Assembly: GCA_038501195.1 (NCBI GenBank)
Contig: JBBPUQ010000003.1
Coordinates: forward strand, 4,680,501 to 4,744,500
From: Nemania diffusa
Taxonomy: Eukaryota; Ascomycota; Sordariomycetes; Xylariales; Xylariaceae
Reading direction: 5' to 3'
Length of the DNA: 64,000 nt
Part shown: one piece after another, positions 22,743 to 33,837 of the stretch
How positions within the stretch are numbered: the first letter of the stretch is position 1
How the letters are laid out: every line of letters begins with the position of its first letter
Translations under genes and position numbers: made by a program
The notes under the pieces: model-generated
What the model saw: only the letters and a program-made list of their open reading frames with translations
Told to the model about the DNA's origin: nothing
Database searches by the model: none

Positions 22743-24585
22743 CTATCCTAGGATTGCTGCCCTCGGCCTTGAAAACCGGTAGACGAACATGAGGCTTATT
22801 AGGAGGCCCGCAGCACCTAATCCGATGCCTAAATACAAAGCGCCCCTATAACCCCTAAGTATATCTTCTGGTGTTTGCCCGTCTCCCTTAACATGGAGTT
22901 CTATAGCACTAGCGAGACCAAGTGAAAGAGCGCCGCTATAGTTAACAACAGTAGTAACCAGGCTGGCTGCAATGCCCTGGTGCTCGGGTGCTACGAGGTC
23001 TGAGAGCATGAGAGTAGCTGCAGGAAAGCTCAGATCCATGCCCCAAGTGATGATGATATTGCAGAAAAACGTCTGCAGCCAGTAAGACTGATCGACAGGG
23101 GCAGTAGCAATCAGCGTTATGCCAACTGTGAAGGCCAGCAGCGCAAGTGCCATGACCGTCGCGGGGCCAACACGGTGAATTATGAGCCCAGTAGTTAAGG
23201 CGGCTGCAATACCGGACACAAAAATTGGGCTGTGCCAGGCCGTGGCAAGAAGAGGCGAAGCCCCGCGCAGCACTTCGTAAAATTGCCAAATGTAGAAGAT
23301 ATATATACCAAAACAGCCCCAGCCGCAGCCAACAGCGGCTAACACAAAGCCCACGCCGACGTTGAGGGCCTCGATGGGGATAAGAGGTTTGCGGGCGCGC
23401 TTCTCGACAAAGACGAAGACTGCGCAGAGTATAACGCCGGAGACTAGCAGCACTGACACGTACGGGTTCCGCCAGCCGGCTAGCGAGCCCTGGTTCAAAG
23501 CTACGCTAATAAGCACCAATCCAGAAACGCCGGTCAGAGCTCCCAAGACGTCAAGCTCAGCACATAGGCTGATGAATCCTTGGTGATGTTGGTCTCCATC
23601 AATGATCTCTTCGCTGCCTTCGGCTGGAATCGGGGGATCGGGGATCACGTACAAGCCGGCAAGCGTCACCCCCACCAACATGATGGCGAAAGCCCAGAAC
23701 GCGTACGGCCACCAGACTAGTGCAAAGAGACTCGTAATAGCAGGACTGATGATTGCGGACGCAGGAGCCATCGCACCGAAAATAGCGAATAACATGGCCT
23801 TCCTCTGGCCCGGCACGTACGTCACGCCCAGGAGAGCCACTCCATTAGGGATCATCAACGCAGGGCCAATTCCCTGCAAAGCACGAGCCAGCAAGAAGAT
23901 GGCATAACGGGCCTGTCCCAAAGTCGAAGTCTGAATAGGTATGAAAATGACAAATCCTGCTAGGAGCGAAGATAATGCGAACCAAAAGTTTCCGATCAGA
24001 AACAGCCGTTTATAGCCGTAGATATCACCTAGCCTCCCGGCGAGGAGAATGAATGTCCCTACCGTGAGGCCATACCCAGCCATCAACCAGACAAGCTGTG
24101 CAGGTTGCGCAACGCCCAAGTCGGCTGCTATAAGCTGCAGTATGCAAAGTGTTTGATGAAACCCCGAGTCTGGAGAATAATGATTAGCATTATGAGTGAG
24201 AGTGATGTAGGCAGTGTGAACAAGAGTAGACAGAGGAATTTGAAGAAGTCGAGGAATACCCACGAGGAGTGAAGTTAGCTGTCGAGACCACCGCAAAGAA
24301 GGCTAGCTCATGGACAACACTCATTGGCTTCCCAAGGAAGAGATAGGCTCGCCGATCTTGTTTGCTTATCTCTTCGATACCACTACTGTCACTGTCTATG
24401 ATATCGCCGATTTTGAAGCTGGTTTTAAACGTTCTAATAGAGACGGGGGTGTCATCTCCGTGACTTGCGTCTGCCATTGAGAGATATCGCGTCGAGCCCA
24501 CGGTACTGTCTCTACGAGCTCCCAGATGAGAAAGCTTGTCAATTTGTTGACCTTTGCGTAGTGTGGAGGATAGTGGCGATACCAT
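22743..24585 (-). CDS. MFS transporter, DHA2/Atr1-Amf1-like (2 exons)
   Basis: Exons 24585-24264 and 24169-22743 give about 582 residues. The 94-nt intron (GTGGGT donor, GCTAATC branch site, CTCCAG acceptor) lies inside the first membrane helix and rejoins TANFTPHSGFHQTLCIL in frame. The first ~95 residues are cytosolic and Ser/Asp-rich. Major facilitator landmarks follow: LLAGRLGDIYGYKRLF (motif A, loop 2-3), LLARALQGIGPALMIPNG, then repeated hydrophobic helices, 12-14 in all. The text resembles the fungal Atr1/Amf1 group, whose members export drugs or move ammonium or borate by proton-coupled transport at the plasma membrane. The substrate cannot be read from sequence. The ORF extends upstream of 24585 but has only a TTG there, so ATG 24585 (MVSPLSS) is the best start; an upstream exon is possible. 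Confidence 0.92.
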
Positions 24586-25910
24586 ATTGCTTGGAATGCT
24601 GCTACGCGGTTGGGGTGACGCCTCTTGCGGGTTAATACGGTCCAAGCTGTTTCAAAACTCACCCTTAGACATAAATCGAGGTATGGCGTCGGACTTAAAT
24701 ACTGCTTCGTCATCTTAAGGGGTTTCCACGAGCACATGCGTTCTGATCGCCTCTTCGGGAAGGTGTCATTGTCATGACTCTCACGGCCGTAGTCAAAGTC
24801 AAAACAAAGCTCTTTAAGAGAGCATCATTTATGGACATGAGCACTGCCTAGGGTCTGTTTACCGGTGAAACGCTGACTGCATACCTACAACTGTACTGTG
24901 GAACTGTCCTCACGTCTTCCCTATGAACTACGTAGAGTCAAACCTCGAGGCCCGTGTTACCAGTATGTCGTCCCATGAAGTTAACGAACCATCAAGGCTG
25001 CTAGTTCTATTGGGGGGTAGTCATTACTGGGTGAGGAAACGAGTGATGTTTCCGCATCGCGGTTGTTTGACTCGACTCGGTATGAAAGTCGCCAAGACTT
25101 ATGCCTGCGGACTCGACCGTGGCTCTGAGGTGAATGAGCTGGAAGTGGTTTCGGAAAAAAATCCGATATAGCGTCTCGGTTCGGCGACACGGGACCTAAC
25201 AATGTCGCGCGTCTCTACAGCAATGTTTAAGATTGATCCCGGTGGCGTAAACGATCATTAATATGATGAGATGTTGAATAAACATTTCCATGTGTGATTG
25301 TCGGAGATACTACGGTTGGCGCTGGTAATAAACTCGGGGATTACGCCCCCCTCGAAACAACCTTGGTTCGGATATATGCGCAGCATCACCAGCACTCATA
25401 GGCTAGAGACCAACAAGCGACTCATCCAACATAGTGAGCTCTTCTAGTTATATTCTAGGAAAATATCCTAGCAATGGAGGACTTGGGAGAGATACAGGTC
25501 CTTCCTGATCTGATTCATAGCTGATCGGTGACAGGAAGTAAAACGAGTCCATTTCACTTGTGCCTATTCGCCAGGACCCAGAGAAGTGATCCTCCGTTAA
25601 GGAGGTCTTAGCTTGTCTCTCTCGACCGAAGAGCGGCTGCATGTACCACATATCGTGGAAGCACACATAATACGCTTGTCTCACCTGATCTCAGACTTTA
25701 TCGGTCAGCGAAACCAATCATGGGCAGAGCGATGCCGCCACGCCGTTGGTGAGAGGTAGGAACCAAGCTACCAATTTGTGCTCCGATATGTTATTTGATA
25801 ATAAACGAGGAATATGTGCGCGGATTGAGGTGTAATCAGTAGTACTGAGAGGCGTAGGTAGCGCAAAGGCTATCTAACATGTAGAGAAAACATGTTGGTA
25901 CAATACGAAG
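24586..25910. promoter_or_regulatory. upstream region of MFS gene with a CGG-N8-CCG site
   Basis: 1.3 kb upstream of the MFS start without a supportable gene. At 25152-25165 there is an inverted CGG pair spaced by eight bases (CGGAAAAAAATCCG), the type of site bound by fungal Zn2Cys6 regulators. Such short sites also occur by chance. Short ORFs at 24923-25171 and 25684-25448 are unrecognised. Confidence 0.3.
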
Positions 25911-26512
25911 CAGCGCTACCCACAGGTAAAGTAATTATTTGACTGACTGTCAATTAATTGACCCAATCCAGTCCAAATAATCGTTTTAAAATTAATTGCA
26001 GGTAAAGTAATAATTCTTTACCTGACTTGTTACTTGTCAATTACTTCCAATTAATTTTCCTATTTTTTAAAAAATATTTTTTGTTGTTTTTTTGGTAAAA
26101 AGAAGCTTTCTTTTCCTAGGTAGGCTAGGTGGCACCCTGTTTTATTCAGCTACATACACAGCCACTTACTTAGCCACTTACTAAGCCACTTACTTAGCCA
26201 CTAACTTAGCCACTTACATCTACCTAGCCTACATTCTACCACCTTACCTACCAACCACCCTACCAACTACCCTACCTACTTACCTACCTACTTACCTACC
26301 TACACCTACCTACACCTACCTACCTACCTTGCTTTCTACAATCTGTACGCTTATGTACATTGCTTGAGTTACTTGGTCAATTAACTTGATCAATCCAGTC
26401 AATAGATTCCGGCAAGTCAGTCAAACAAGCGTTTTTTGCGATCAATTCAGGTAAAACAAGTCAAGAGGCTATTATTTGACTGACTTTACCTGTGGGTAGC
26501 GCTGATACGAAG
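25903..26512. mobile_element. non-autonomous hAT-like element (MITE), copy 2, with 8-bp target duplication
   Basis: The element proper is 25911-26504 (594 bp). Its ends are inverted repeats that match at 20 of 20 positions: CAGCGCTACCCACAGGTAAA. It is flanked by a perfect 8-bp direct repeat ATACGAAG (25903-25910 and 26505-26512), the target-site size of hAT elements. There is no ORF. Inside are extra CAGGTAAAG motifs, a run of CACTTACTTAGC units near 26160-26215, and a long TACC/CTAC tetranucleotide array near 26270-26330. Read in reverse it aligns with copy 1: the 26440 region TTTTTTGCGATCAA matches copy 1's TTGATCGCAAAAA, and both share the CTTTTTACCAAAAAAA tract. It lies 329 bp upstream of the MIP1 start codon, so it may form part of that promoter or leader. 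Confidence 0.88.
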
Positions 26513-26833
26513 TAAGAACCTTAGGAGTCTGTGGCTAGCTGATAGATTGACTGATTGACTATCCAATTGAGTGGAGAAATAGATTGAGTGACAGCAGCTG
26601 ATAGCAGCTGACAGTAGATGACAGATGTCAGCTATCACGCAGCTAAGTGGAGGAGCTATAGCTTCCGTCGCCCCACCCGACCGAAAAAAGTCACAAAATT
26701 GTTCGAAGCTTTATCTGCCGTATCAGTGGTTTTTCATCGTCATTGTCGCATAAGCCAACCCTCCCCGCTGAGGCTCTCAACGCACTCGATACTCCCAGTT
26801 CCAACCCGCCATGTCCCTAGACCCTCGGTAGCA

Positions 26834-29800
26834 ATGCTACAACATGCTAGTAGCCACGTGAGAGGCACACCAACCGCGAGCTTCGTCCGCCTTGCGACAC
26901 ACCGGACGCAATGTCGTCAACTTCGCCGGTCCTGGTTGTCGCATCCAAGATGGCAGACCAATGCGGCCGCTCCTATCACCCAATCTTCTGACGATACTTC
27001 GTCGCGTGTGCCCCCTCCAACTTTAGCCAGTTAGTCTTCACAGTCTTGCGTTTAGTTAGTGATATAGGTATCTAAGACATCCCAGTTCCATCCGAAGCTC
27101 GATTCAACGAAATAGGCGTGCAACACCTAAGCTCCTACGTGCGCAAGCAAATATTCCCCAAAGAAAGGGTCGCGCCGCCCGAGGCTCTCGTAGAGCTTTC
27201 TAGAGATCATTTGCGACGCCACAATCTCCTCGGCAAGAACACCGACAACAACCCGCCCATTGCGTTTGATCTCCCTCAAATCCAGGGAGACACCCTCGAC
27301 GAACACTTCCACAAACTCGGTGTCGATTGTGCTGAGCCTTTCTTGAGCTACGCCAAGAAATTCGCACTTGAGAATGCACCCCTTCGCCCCAAAAAATGGA
27401 TAAGGCGGAGTGGCTGGACTAAATATCCCGCGGATGGGTCTGAGCCAACCGCCGTTGAGGCTCCCGACGAGAATATGCTCTGTTTCGACGTTGAGGTCAT
27501 GTGGAAGCAAAGCTCCTTCGCTGTTATGGCCTGTGCTATGAGTCCGACTGCCTGGTATGCTTGGCTTTCGCCTTGGCTGCTAGGTGAATCCGAGAGCGAC
27601 AGACACTTAATTCCTTTGGGTAACCCCAGCCACGATCAAATCGTTGTAGGTCATAACATCGGCTACGATCGCGCTCGTATCCTCGAAGAATACGATTTAA
27701 AACAGACAAGGAACTGCTTTTTAGATACTATGTCACTACACGTAGCAGTGAATGGTATGTGTTCTCAGCAACGGCCGACATGGATGAAACACAAAAAGAG
27801 CAGAGAACTACGGGACAAGATCGCCAAGGAGACGAACGATCTAGATCTCGCGAATCTCCTAGCCAGCAACAGCTTGCGTGACGAGGAAGAGGAGCTCTGG
27901 GTTGAGCGAAGCTCGATCAATTCGCTTAGAGATGTTGCTAAGTTCCATCTCCAGACTACTATTGATAAGGAGGTACGAAACGATTTTGGTGAGCTGGATC
28001 GTGACGGTATTGTCAATAAGCTGGACCAGCTGCTAGACTATTGCGCCGCGGATGTAGCTATCACACACCGAGTGTACAAGATTGTTTTCCCCAATTTCCT
28101 AGAGGTCTGCCCGCACCCAGTCAGTTTCGCTGCCCTACGGCATCTCTCTTCTGTCATTCTACCCGTCAACAAATCTTGGGATGCATACATCGCAAACGCG
28201 GAGGCGACGTATAACAAGCTCTCCGATGCTATTCTAGAGCGATTGGTAGGCCTCACATCGAAGGCATTAAAGGTCAAAGACGATGAACAGAAGTGGAGGG
28301 CAGACCCCTGGCTGAAGCAGCTTGACTGGTCTGGCCAAGAGATCAGGATGGTTAAAGGAAAGAAGAAAGATGACCCGCCCAGGCCCGCCGCTCGACAGAA
28401 GAAGCCCGGTATGCCGCAGTGGTACAAGGGTTTATTTCAATCGAACGACAAACCTATGAACCTGACAGTCAGAACGCGTATTGCCCCTCTTCTACTTCGA
28501 CTTGCCTGGGATGGCTATCCACTACACTGGTCTGACAAATACGGTTGGACATTTAGGGTGCCTCTTGAAGATGCATCAAAATACAGCGCTACGCAGCTTG
28601 TTCGTTGTGACGTCTCTGACGAGCCTATCGAGGCGTTAAAGAATGATCAGACGGGACTATACTTCAAACTCCCACACAAGGATGGACCAACCGCAAGATG
28701 CGGTAATCCATTGGCCAAAAACTATCTCGCATATTTCGACAAGGGAGTTCTCTCGTCCGAGTACCCGTATGCCAAGGAAGCGCTAGACATGAACGCATCG
28801 TGCTCTTATTGGATTATTGCTCGAGATCGAATCATGTCACAGATGGTTGTTTACGAATCAGAGACGGCTCAGAAGACTCAGAAGACCCCGAATGCTGCGT
28901 CTCACGAGCACGGATATATCCTACCCCAAATCATCCCTATGGGAACCATCACGCGAAGAGCTGTTGAGAATACCTGGCTCACTGCGAGCAATGCAAAGAA
29001 AAACAGGGTCGGCTCGGAATTGAAAGCAATGGTCAAAGCACCTCCAGGGTATTCTTTCGTCGGCGCCGATGTTGACTCAGAGGAACTCTGGATCGCTAGT
29101 GTTATTGGTGATGCTACTTTTAAGCTCCATGGGGGCAATGCGATTGGCTTTATGACACTTGAAGGAACTAAAGCGGCAGGAACCGACCTACACTCCCGCA
29201 CTGCTTCTATCTTAGGCATTACGCGAAATGATGCCAAGGTTTTCAACTACGGCCGAATATACGGGGCTGGGCTCAAATTTGCCGCTACTTTATTGAGGCA
29301 ATTCAATCACACCTTGTCAGAACAGGAAACCCTTGAGGTTGCGGGCAAGCTTTATTCCAACACGAAAGGCATCAAAACGAATCGCAAATCGCTTCATTCG
29401 CGGGCTTTTTGGAGAGGAGGCACGGAATCTTTCGTCTTTAATAAGCTAGAAGAATTCGCAGAACAGGAGCGACCACGAACCCCGGTCCTTGGCGCCGGCA
29501 TCACCGAAGCGCTTATGTGCAGGTTTATTAGCAAAGGTGCTTATCTCACCTCCCGTATTAACTGGGCAATTCAATCGTCCGGCGTTGACTATCTTCATCT
29601 TCTCATCGTCTCGATGGATTATCTTATCAGACGTTTCAACATCGACGCTCGCCTAGCTATCACGGTGCATGATGAGATTCGGTACCTTGTCAAAAATGAA
29701 GATAAATACCGAGCTGCCATGGCACTTCAAGTCTCCAATCTCTGGACACGAGTTATGTTTGCTCAACAGGTCGGGATAGACGACCTTCCTCAAGCCTGCG

Positions 29801-30348
29801 CTTACTTCTCTGCTGTCGATATTGATCACGTACTTCGCAAAGAAGTGGATATGGACTGCGTAACACCTAGCCACTCGACTCCCATTGAGGCCGGTGAAAG
29901 CCTAGATATAACACAGTTACTAGCGAAGGGGCCTGATGCGTTCCTAGACCCAGCTATTGTCCCTTCGAAACATGCCCCTAAGCTAGACGGCATCTCTTAC
30001 ACTCCAAGAGTTCCTGTCATGCAGTCTTTGGCTATGGGCGGGGACCTCAAAGATCTCAGCTTCCTAAAAGCTCAGATCACGGACGACGAGCAAGAGTTGC
30101 GGGATATTCTCAAGGGCCAGCGGAAGGTCTCAGCCTCGACCTCGGAGAGCGGATCTTCAACCGGGGGGTCGCCTCGAAAGCCGAGACAGAGGAAAATACA
30201 ACCCTATAGCTCCCAAGCCAAGCTAATACCGCACATGTACGAACCTTTCGAAGCCAAATTTACTTCCAGGGCCAGTTTTGGTAAGGATGAGTGGATTTTC
30301 GAAACCATGCCGCCTCCCACAGGGAGAAGACAAAACCCAAAACTATGA
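26834..30348 (+). CDS. MIP1: mitochondrial DNA polymerase gamma catalytic subunit (2 exons)
   Basis: Exons 26834-27029 and 27086-30348 give about 1152 residues. The 56-nt intron (GTTAGT donor, CATCCCAG acceptor) joins to ARFNEIGVQHLSSYV, typical of fungal Mip1 after the presequence. The first ~65 residues are rich in Arg, Ser, His and Thr with almost no acid, as in a mitochondrial targeting peptide. The 3'-5' exonuclease motifs are intact: FDVE (about 200), GHNIGYDRARI (about 254) and YCAADVAITHRV (about 384). The family A polymerase motifs are intact: A, GADVDSEELWI (about 725); B, RNDAKVFNYGRIYG (about 779); C, VHDEI (about 926). The C-terminal 150 residues are a loosely conserved Ser/Lys-rich fungal extension. 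It replicates and proofreads mitochondrial DNA in the matrix. A hAT-like element sits just upstream of the leader. Confidence 0.97.
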
Positions 30349-31380
30349 GTGAAGCGCTCTACTGTATTATCTGCTGTTTAACACATTAGTTCTTTTGTAT
30401 ATCATGTTTCCGCATATAATGGGGGCGGGGAGCATCGTCTTGGCATGCATTCGAATAGGTTAGGGGCTGGCGGGGCTGGGGTAGAGGTTATTTGGACGAG
30501 GCGTTGATAACGTGAAAGAATTTTATCTGCTACAATATTGTATGATAGCTCGAACCCAGGCATTGTAGATGCTTGTACGTAATCTATTGTGCAATTTACA
30601 GCCACGGCCGACCGCACTTGTGATCCCGTCTACTCATGCATCCATTCCCCTTGGCGGGGTTGAAACGCCGTGTTGCCACTAGACTACCTGAGTAGCAGCA
30701 CCACTCTTCGGAACAACTGCTAAAAGCTAGTTTACTCATATGATGAATTGTATCGCAGTTTAAAGCCAATGCTAGCTCGTTCTTCTTTACTATTTAACAA
30801 AGTTCCTATATAGGGTTAATTACAACATGGCACTAGGGTATTCTCATCATCTTCTCTACCATCGGAACAGGGTTACTATATCAAAGACAACAGACAGGAC
30901 TTGGCAAGAAGCGATTTGAGGCCATCACAAAGGGCCATTTTAGTGTTGAGAAAGACCAGGTCACGAAAAGTGCATGAGAAGACGTTGGTTTTTTTTGGTG
31001 AGCAGAAAACACGGATGCTTTCTGCTCTTTCCAATTTTCACTATTTTTTTTGGCTTTTCTACTTTACAAGGCACAATCAATCGTCTCTCCAGGGCTCTTC
31101 GGCCATTCGGTTAGTTTTCGTGACATGAGCAATGTGAAGGGCAATGTGTGCAGCAAGAGAGCCACAGATGAGACGGCACAAGAGCCAAATCCTAATCTGA
31201 CATCTTCCTAAGATATCAGAACTCCTTTTTTCTCGATTTTCAACCCCATTTTTCTTCCTTCCTTCCATTCCATTTTTGTTTTTCTGCGTCCTCAGACGCA
31301 GAGATCGGTGTTGCTATTATCCTTCTTATAGCTTAGATCAACCCCGATCTTGCTTCCTATGTGGAGAAATACTGCCCCAG
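30349..31380. other. convergent intergenic region, MIP1 to membrane-protein gene
   Basis: Contains the 3' ends of two convergent genes. A 66-bp tRNA-like remnant lies at 30630-30695. No ORF of note otherwise; the T-rich and CT-rich sequence near 30985-31050 and 31225-31285 looks untranslated. Confidence 0.4.
30630..30695 (-). pseudogene. tRNA-like remnant (possibly tRNA-Glu derived)
   Basis: Read on the minus strand, 7-base ends CTACTCA and TGAGTAG can pair as an acceptor stem. They are followed by TAGTCTAGTGG, which fits the pol III A-box pattern, and then a GGCG/CGCC hairpin whose loop includes TTC in GTTTCAAC, as in a glutamate anticodon loop. The T arm and B box are not recognisable and the total is only 66 bases, so it is not an intact tRNA gene. 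It may be the head of an old SINE. Confidence 0.3.
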
Positions 31381-33837
31381 CTACATGAAGCTGCCCCAGC
31401 CGTTAATATCGTCGCCGTCGTGGCTGCGTCCAATCTCATCTCCCCGACTGCGTCGGTTGCTGTCCCGCTGGCTACGTCTGTTGATCTCTCTCTGGCTCCG
31501 CGGGAGCCGGCTGCGTCGTCGAATCGGCGATCGCGAAATCGGCCTCTGCGAAGACGAGGGCGGCGATCCGCTCCGCGACCCATCCTCCGCCGTGATCGAG
31601 CTCATCGTCGCCGCCATCGGCAGCGCCTGCGACGACGCGAACGCCGGCTCCTGGCGCGCACTGCGGTCGTCGAGGTTCGGCGCCGGGTACAGGCCCCCCG
31701 CCGCTGGACGCTGCGGGCGCGCCGGGCGCTGCGCGCGGACTCGGCCGTTGCGAAGCAGCGCGCCGAGCTCGGGACTAGCGGAGGGGCGGAGTGGAGAGCG
31801 CGGGGGTGGCGTGGGGGGGCGGTAGGTGGATGCCTCGAGCGTGAAGCGGCTGCTGCGCTCGTACATCATGCGCACACGGCGCAAGACCTCGGCGTCGGAG
31901 AGCGTCTGGCCCAGGGCGCGCGCGCGCTCGCGGATCAGGCGCGCCGCGTCCGCCTCCCACTCCATCTGCTGGCGGGTGTGGCGCGAGGCCTCGATGATCT
32001 CGCGAGACGGGGGCACGTGCCAGCGCGCGTCGTTGTGGTCTGGGACCTCGGGCCGGTTCGAGCCGTTGGTGTTGTTAGTGTTATTGTTGCCGGTGCCGTT
32101 GGCGTTTCGGACGGGGGCCAGCCGCGCACGACGAAGGACTCCGGGATCGAGGTGCGCACCTCGCTCTCCTGTGGCAGGTCGCCGACGGTGAAGGAGCGGT
32201 GGCGGCGGGGCTCTAGATCCCGAGAAAGGGTGTTGGGGGGGATGGCGTCGGCGGCCGAGGCGGGGCGGGGGGGAGGCTGGATGTCGGAGATGCTGTCGGT
32301 ATCAGTAGCAGTGGCGGTAGCGGTAGCGGTAGCGGTAGCAATGGCAGTAGTAGTGCCGGTAGTGGTGACAACGGCGCTGGTGCCGGTGGTGGTAGGCGAG
32401 GCCGTGTGGACGGGCTTGCGGCGGAGCAGGTTGAGGGGTGCGGGGACGAGGGAATCGCGCGTCCAGTCTCGCTGGAGACATGCGAATGGATTAGATAGGG
32501 AGAATCGGTTGCTTCGGGATTGCTGGGTTGCTTGGGATGACTGGGGAACTTGAGACTGCTGCGGAGCTTGGGCCTGTTGAGAAGTCTGGGCCTGCTGAGA
32601 TGTTTGGGCCTGTTGAGAAGTCTGGGCTTGCTGGGAAGTCTGAGCCTGTTGGGGAGCTCGTGAGCTCTCACCGTTGTTGGCTGGTCGAGTGTCCTGCGTT
32701 GCCTGAGCGAGCGCAGATGGATTCCGTCTCGATCCGTATTTCCGGACAGCGGCCTCGACGTCGAAACGGGGATCATCCGAGTCGTAATCGTCGTCTTCGT
32801 ATGAATACTGCCAGCGACCGCCACCGCGAGCGCCTTGTCCTCCAACTTGGGAGGACGGGCCGGCATCAGTGGTCTCGTCATTCTGTTGATCTCCCTCGTG
32901 ATCATTGTCGTTATTCTCGGCATCTTGGCTACGACTTTCAATGACACTATATTGTACGGCATCACTATTATCCTCGTCAAATGGCGAGGGAAGACCTGGA
33001 TAGGGGTTCACAATTCTAGGGCCCTGGAACTCGGGTCTGTGGCCTCCTCCAGCTTCCAGCGCGTTGGCGGCCCGCGAGATATGCTCAACACGTGTAGGAC
33101 GGATTCGTACAGCAACACCGGTCGGGAAAGTGCTTTCGTTGTCGTCGGTATCAAACACAATTCTATGGCGTCGTGGACCTTCGGAGCGCGAGAGCGGCAC
33201 ACGGCGTCGGGTTGTAGGGGATTCGTCTAGATCGGTGTCTGTCGATATGGATGAACTTCCATCCAAAGGATCCTCCACGGCAGATGACGCCGTCTCCTGA
33301 GTTTGGTTGCGCGATTCCAATGCATTCTGCGCGACGGTTAGGTCAACCCGTGAGACCGGGTTCGAACTGAGCGGCATAGTGGCCTCATTCAGAGTGCGTC
33401 GATTATGTAGGCACCCAGTAGCAGGATTTCCCAATTCTGTGTAACTTGTTAGCCTCTGATCTTCTAGATGCTGAACGCTAATGCGAGTCTTGTAACATGC
33501 TAACTAACATGTTTTTTTGTTAATGGAAAAAGAAATTGCACTTACGGTAGACTGATCTTCTATTTCCAGGAGGCAGAAGATCCTGTAGGGGGATTGGCTC
33601 TTCGGTCAGGGCCTCTTCGACATCTGTGATGCGAGCACGGGATGAGCATCTTCGAATCAAGAGAAGGACGACAACTACGACAAGGGTGACAAGGCCTATG
33701 GCACCAAATGTAGCGACAATGATTATGACAACTCTCTGATCATGGGCCTCATCAGATGATCTTCCAGAAATAAGGATGTTAGTTCTCATCATTAAGGCGC
33801 CTCTGACATGGCGCGGGAAACCAGTAGACGAATCCAT
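31381..33837 (-). CDS. single-pass membrane protein with long disordered tail; probable frame break
   Basis: Exon 1 (33837-33546) encodes a short outside segment, one strong membrane helix at residues 36-61 (VVIIIVATFGAIGLVTLVVV onwards) and the basic stop-transfer RRCSSRAR. A 109-nt intron (GTAAGT donor, ACACAG acceptor) leads to exon 2 at 33436. The cytosolic tail is long, Asp/Ser/Arg-rich and repetitive. The frame is open down to about 32117, then continues in another frame to the TAG at 31381, where a more conserved-looking helical stretch occurs (SREIIEASRHTRQQMEWEAD, then VLRRVRMMYERSS). The switch coincides with a run of five C (minus strand) at 32117-32113. One extra C would restore the frame; an 80-nt intron with a GAG acceptor is the alternative. 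The layout recalls fungal surface or cell-wall sensor proteins, but I recognise no family. A leader with many introns precedes it. Confidence 0.7.
32568..32655 (-). repeat. 18-bp coding tandem repeat (QAQTSQ)
   Basis: About four and a half copies of an 18-bp unit encode Gln-Ala-Gln-Thr-Ser-Gln repeats within the tail of the single-pass membrane protein. The unit keeps the reading frame and alternates CAG and CAA codons. Such repeats often vary in copy number between strains. Confidence 0.8.

Noticed and set aside
31276..32553. 425-codon plus-strand ORF opposite the membrane-protein gene
   Set aside because: Low-complexity antisense of the GC-rich tail; it has no recognisable domain.
32213..32980. 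255-codon minus-strand ORF overlapping the membrane-protein gene
   Set aside because: A Pro/Leu-rich alternative frame of the same repetitive coding sequence.
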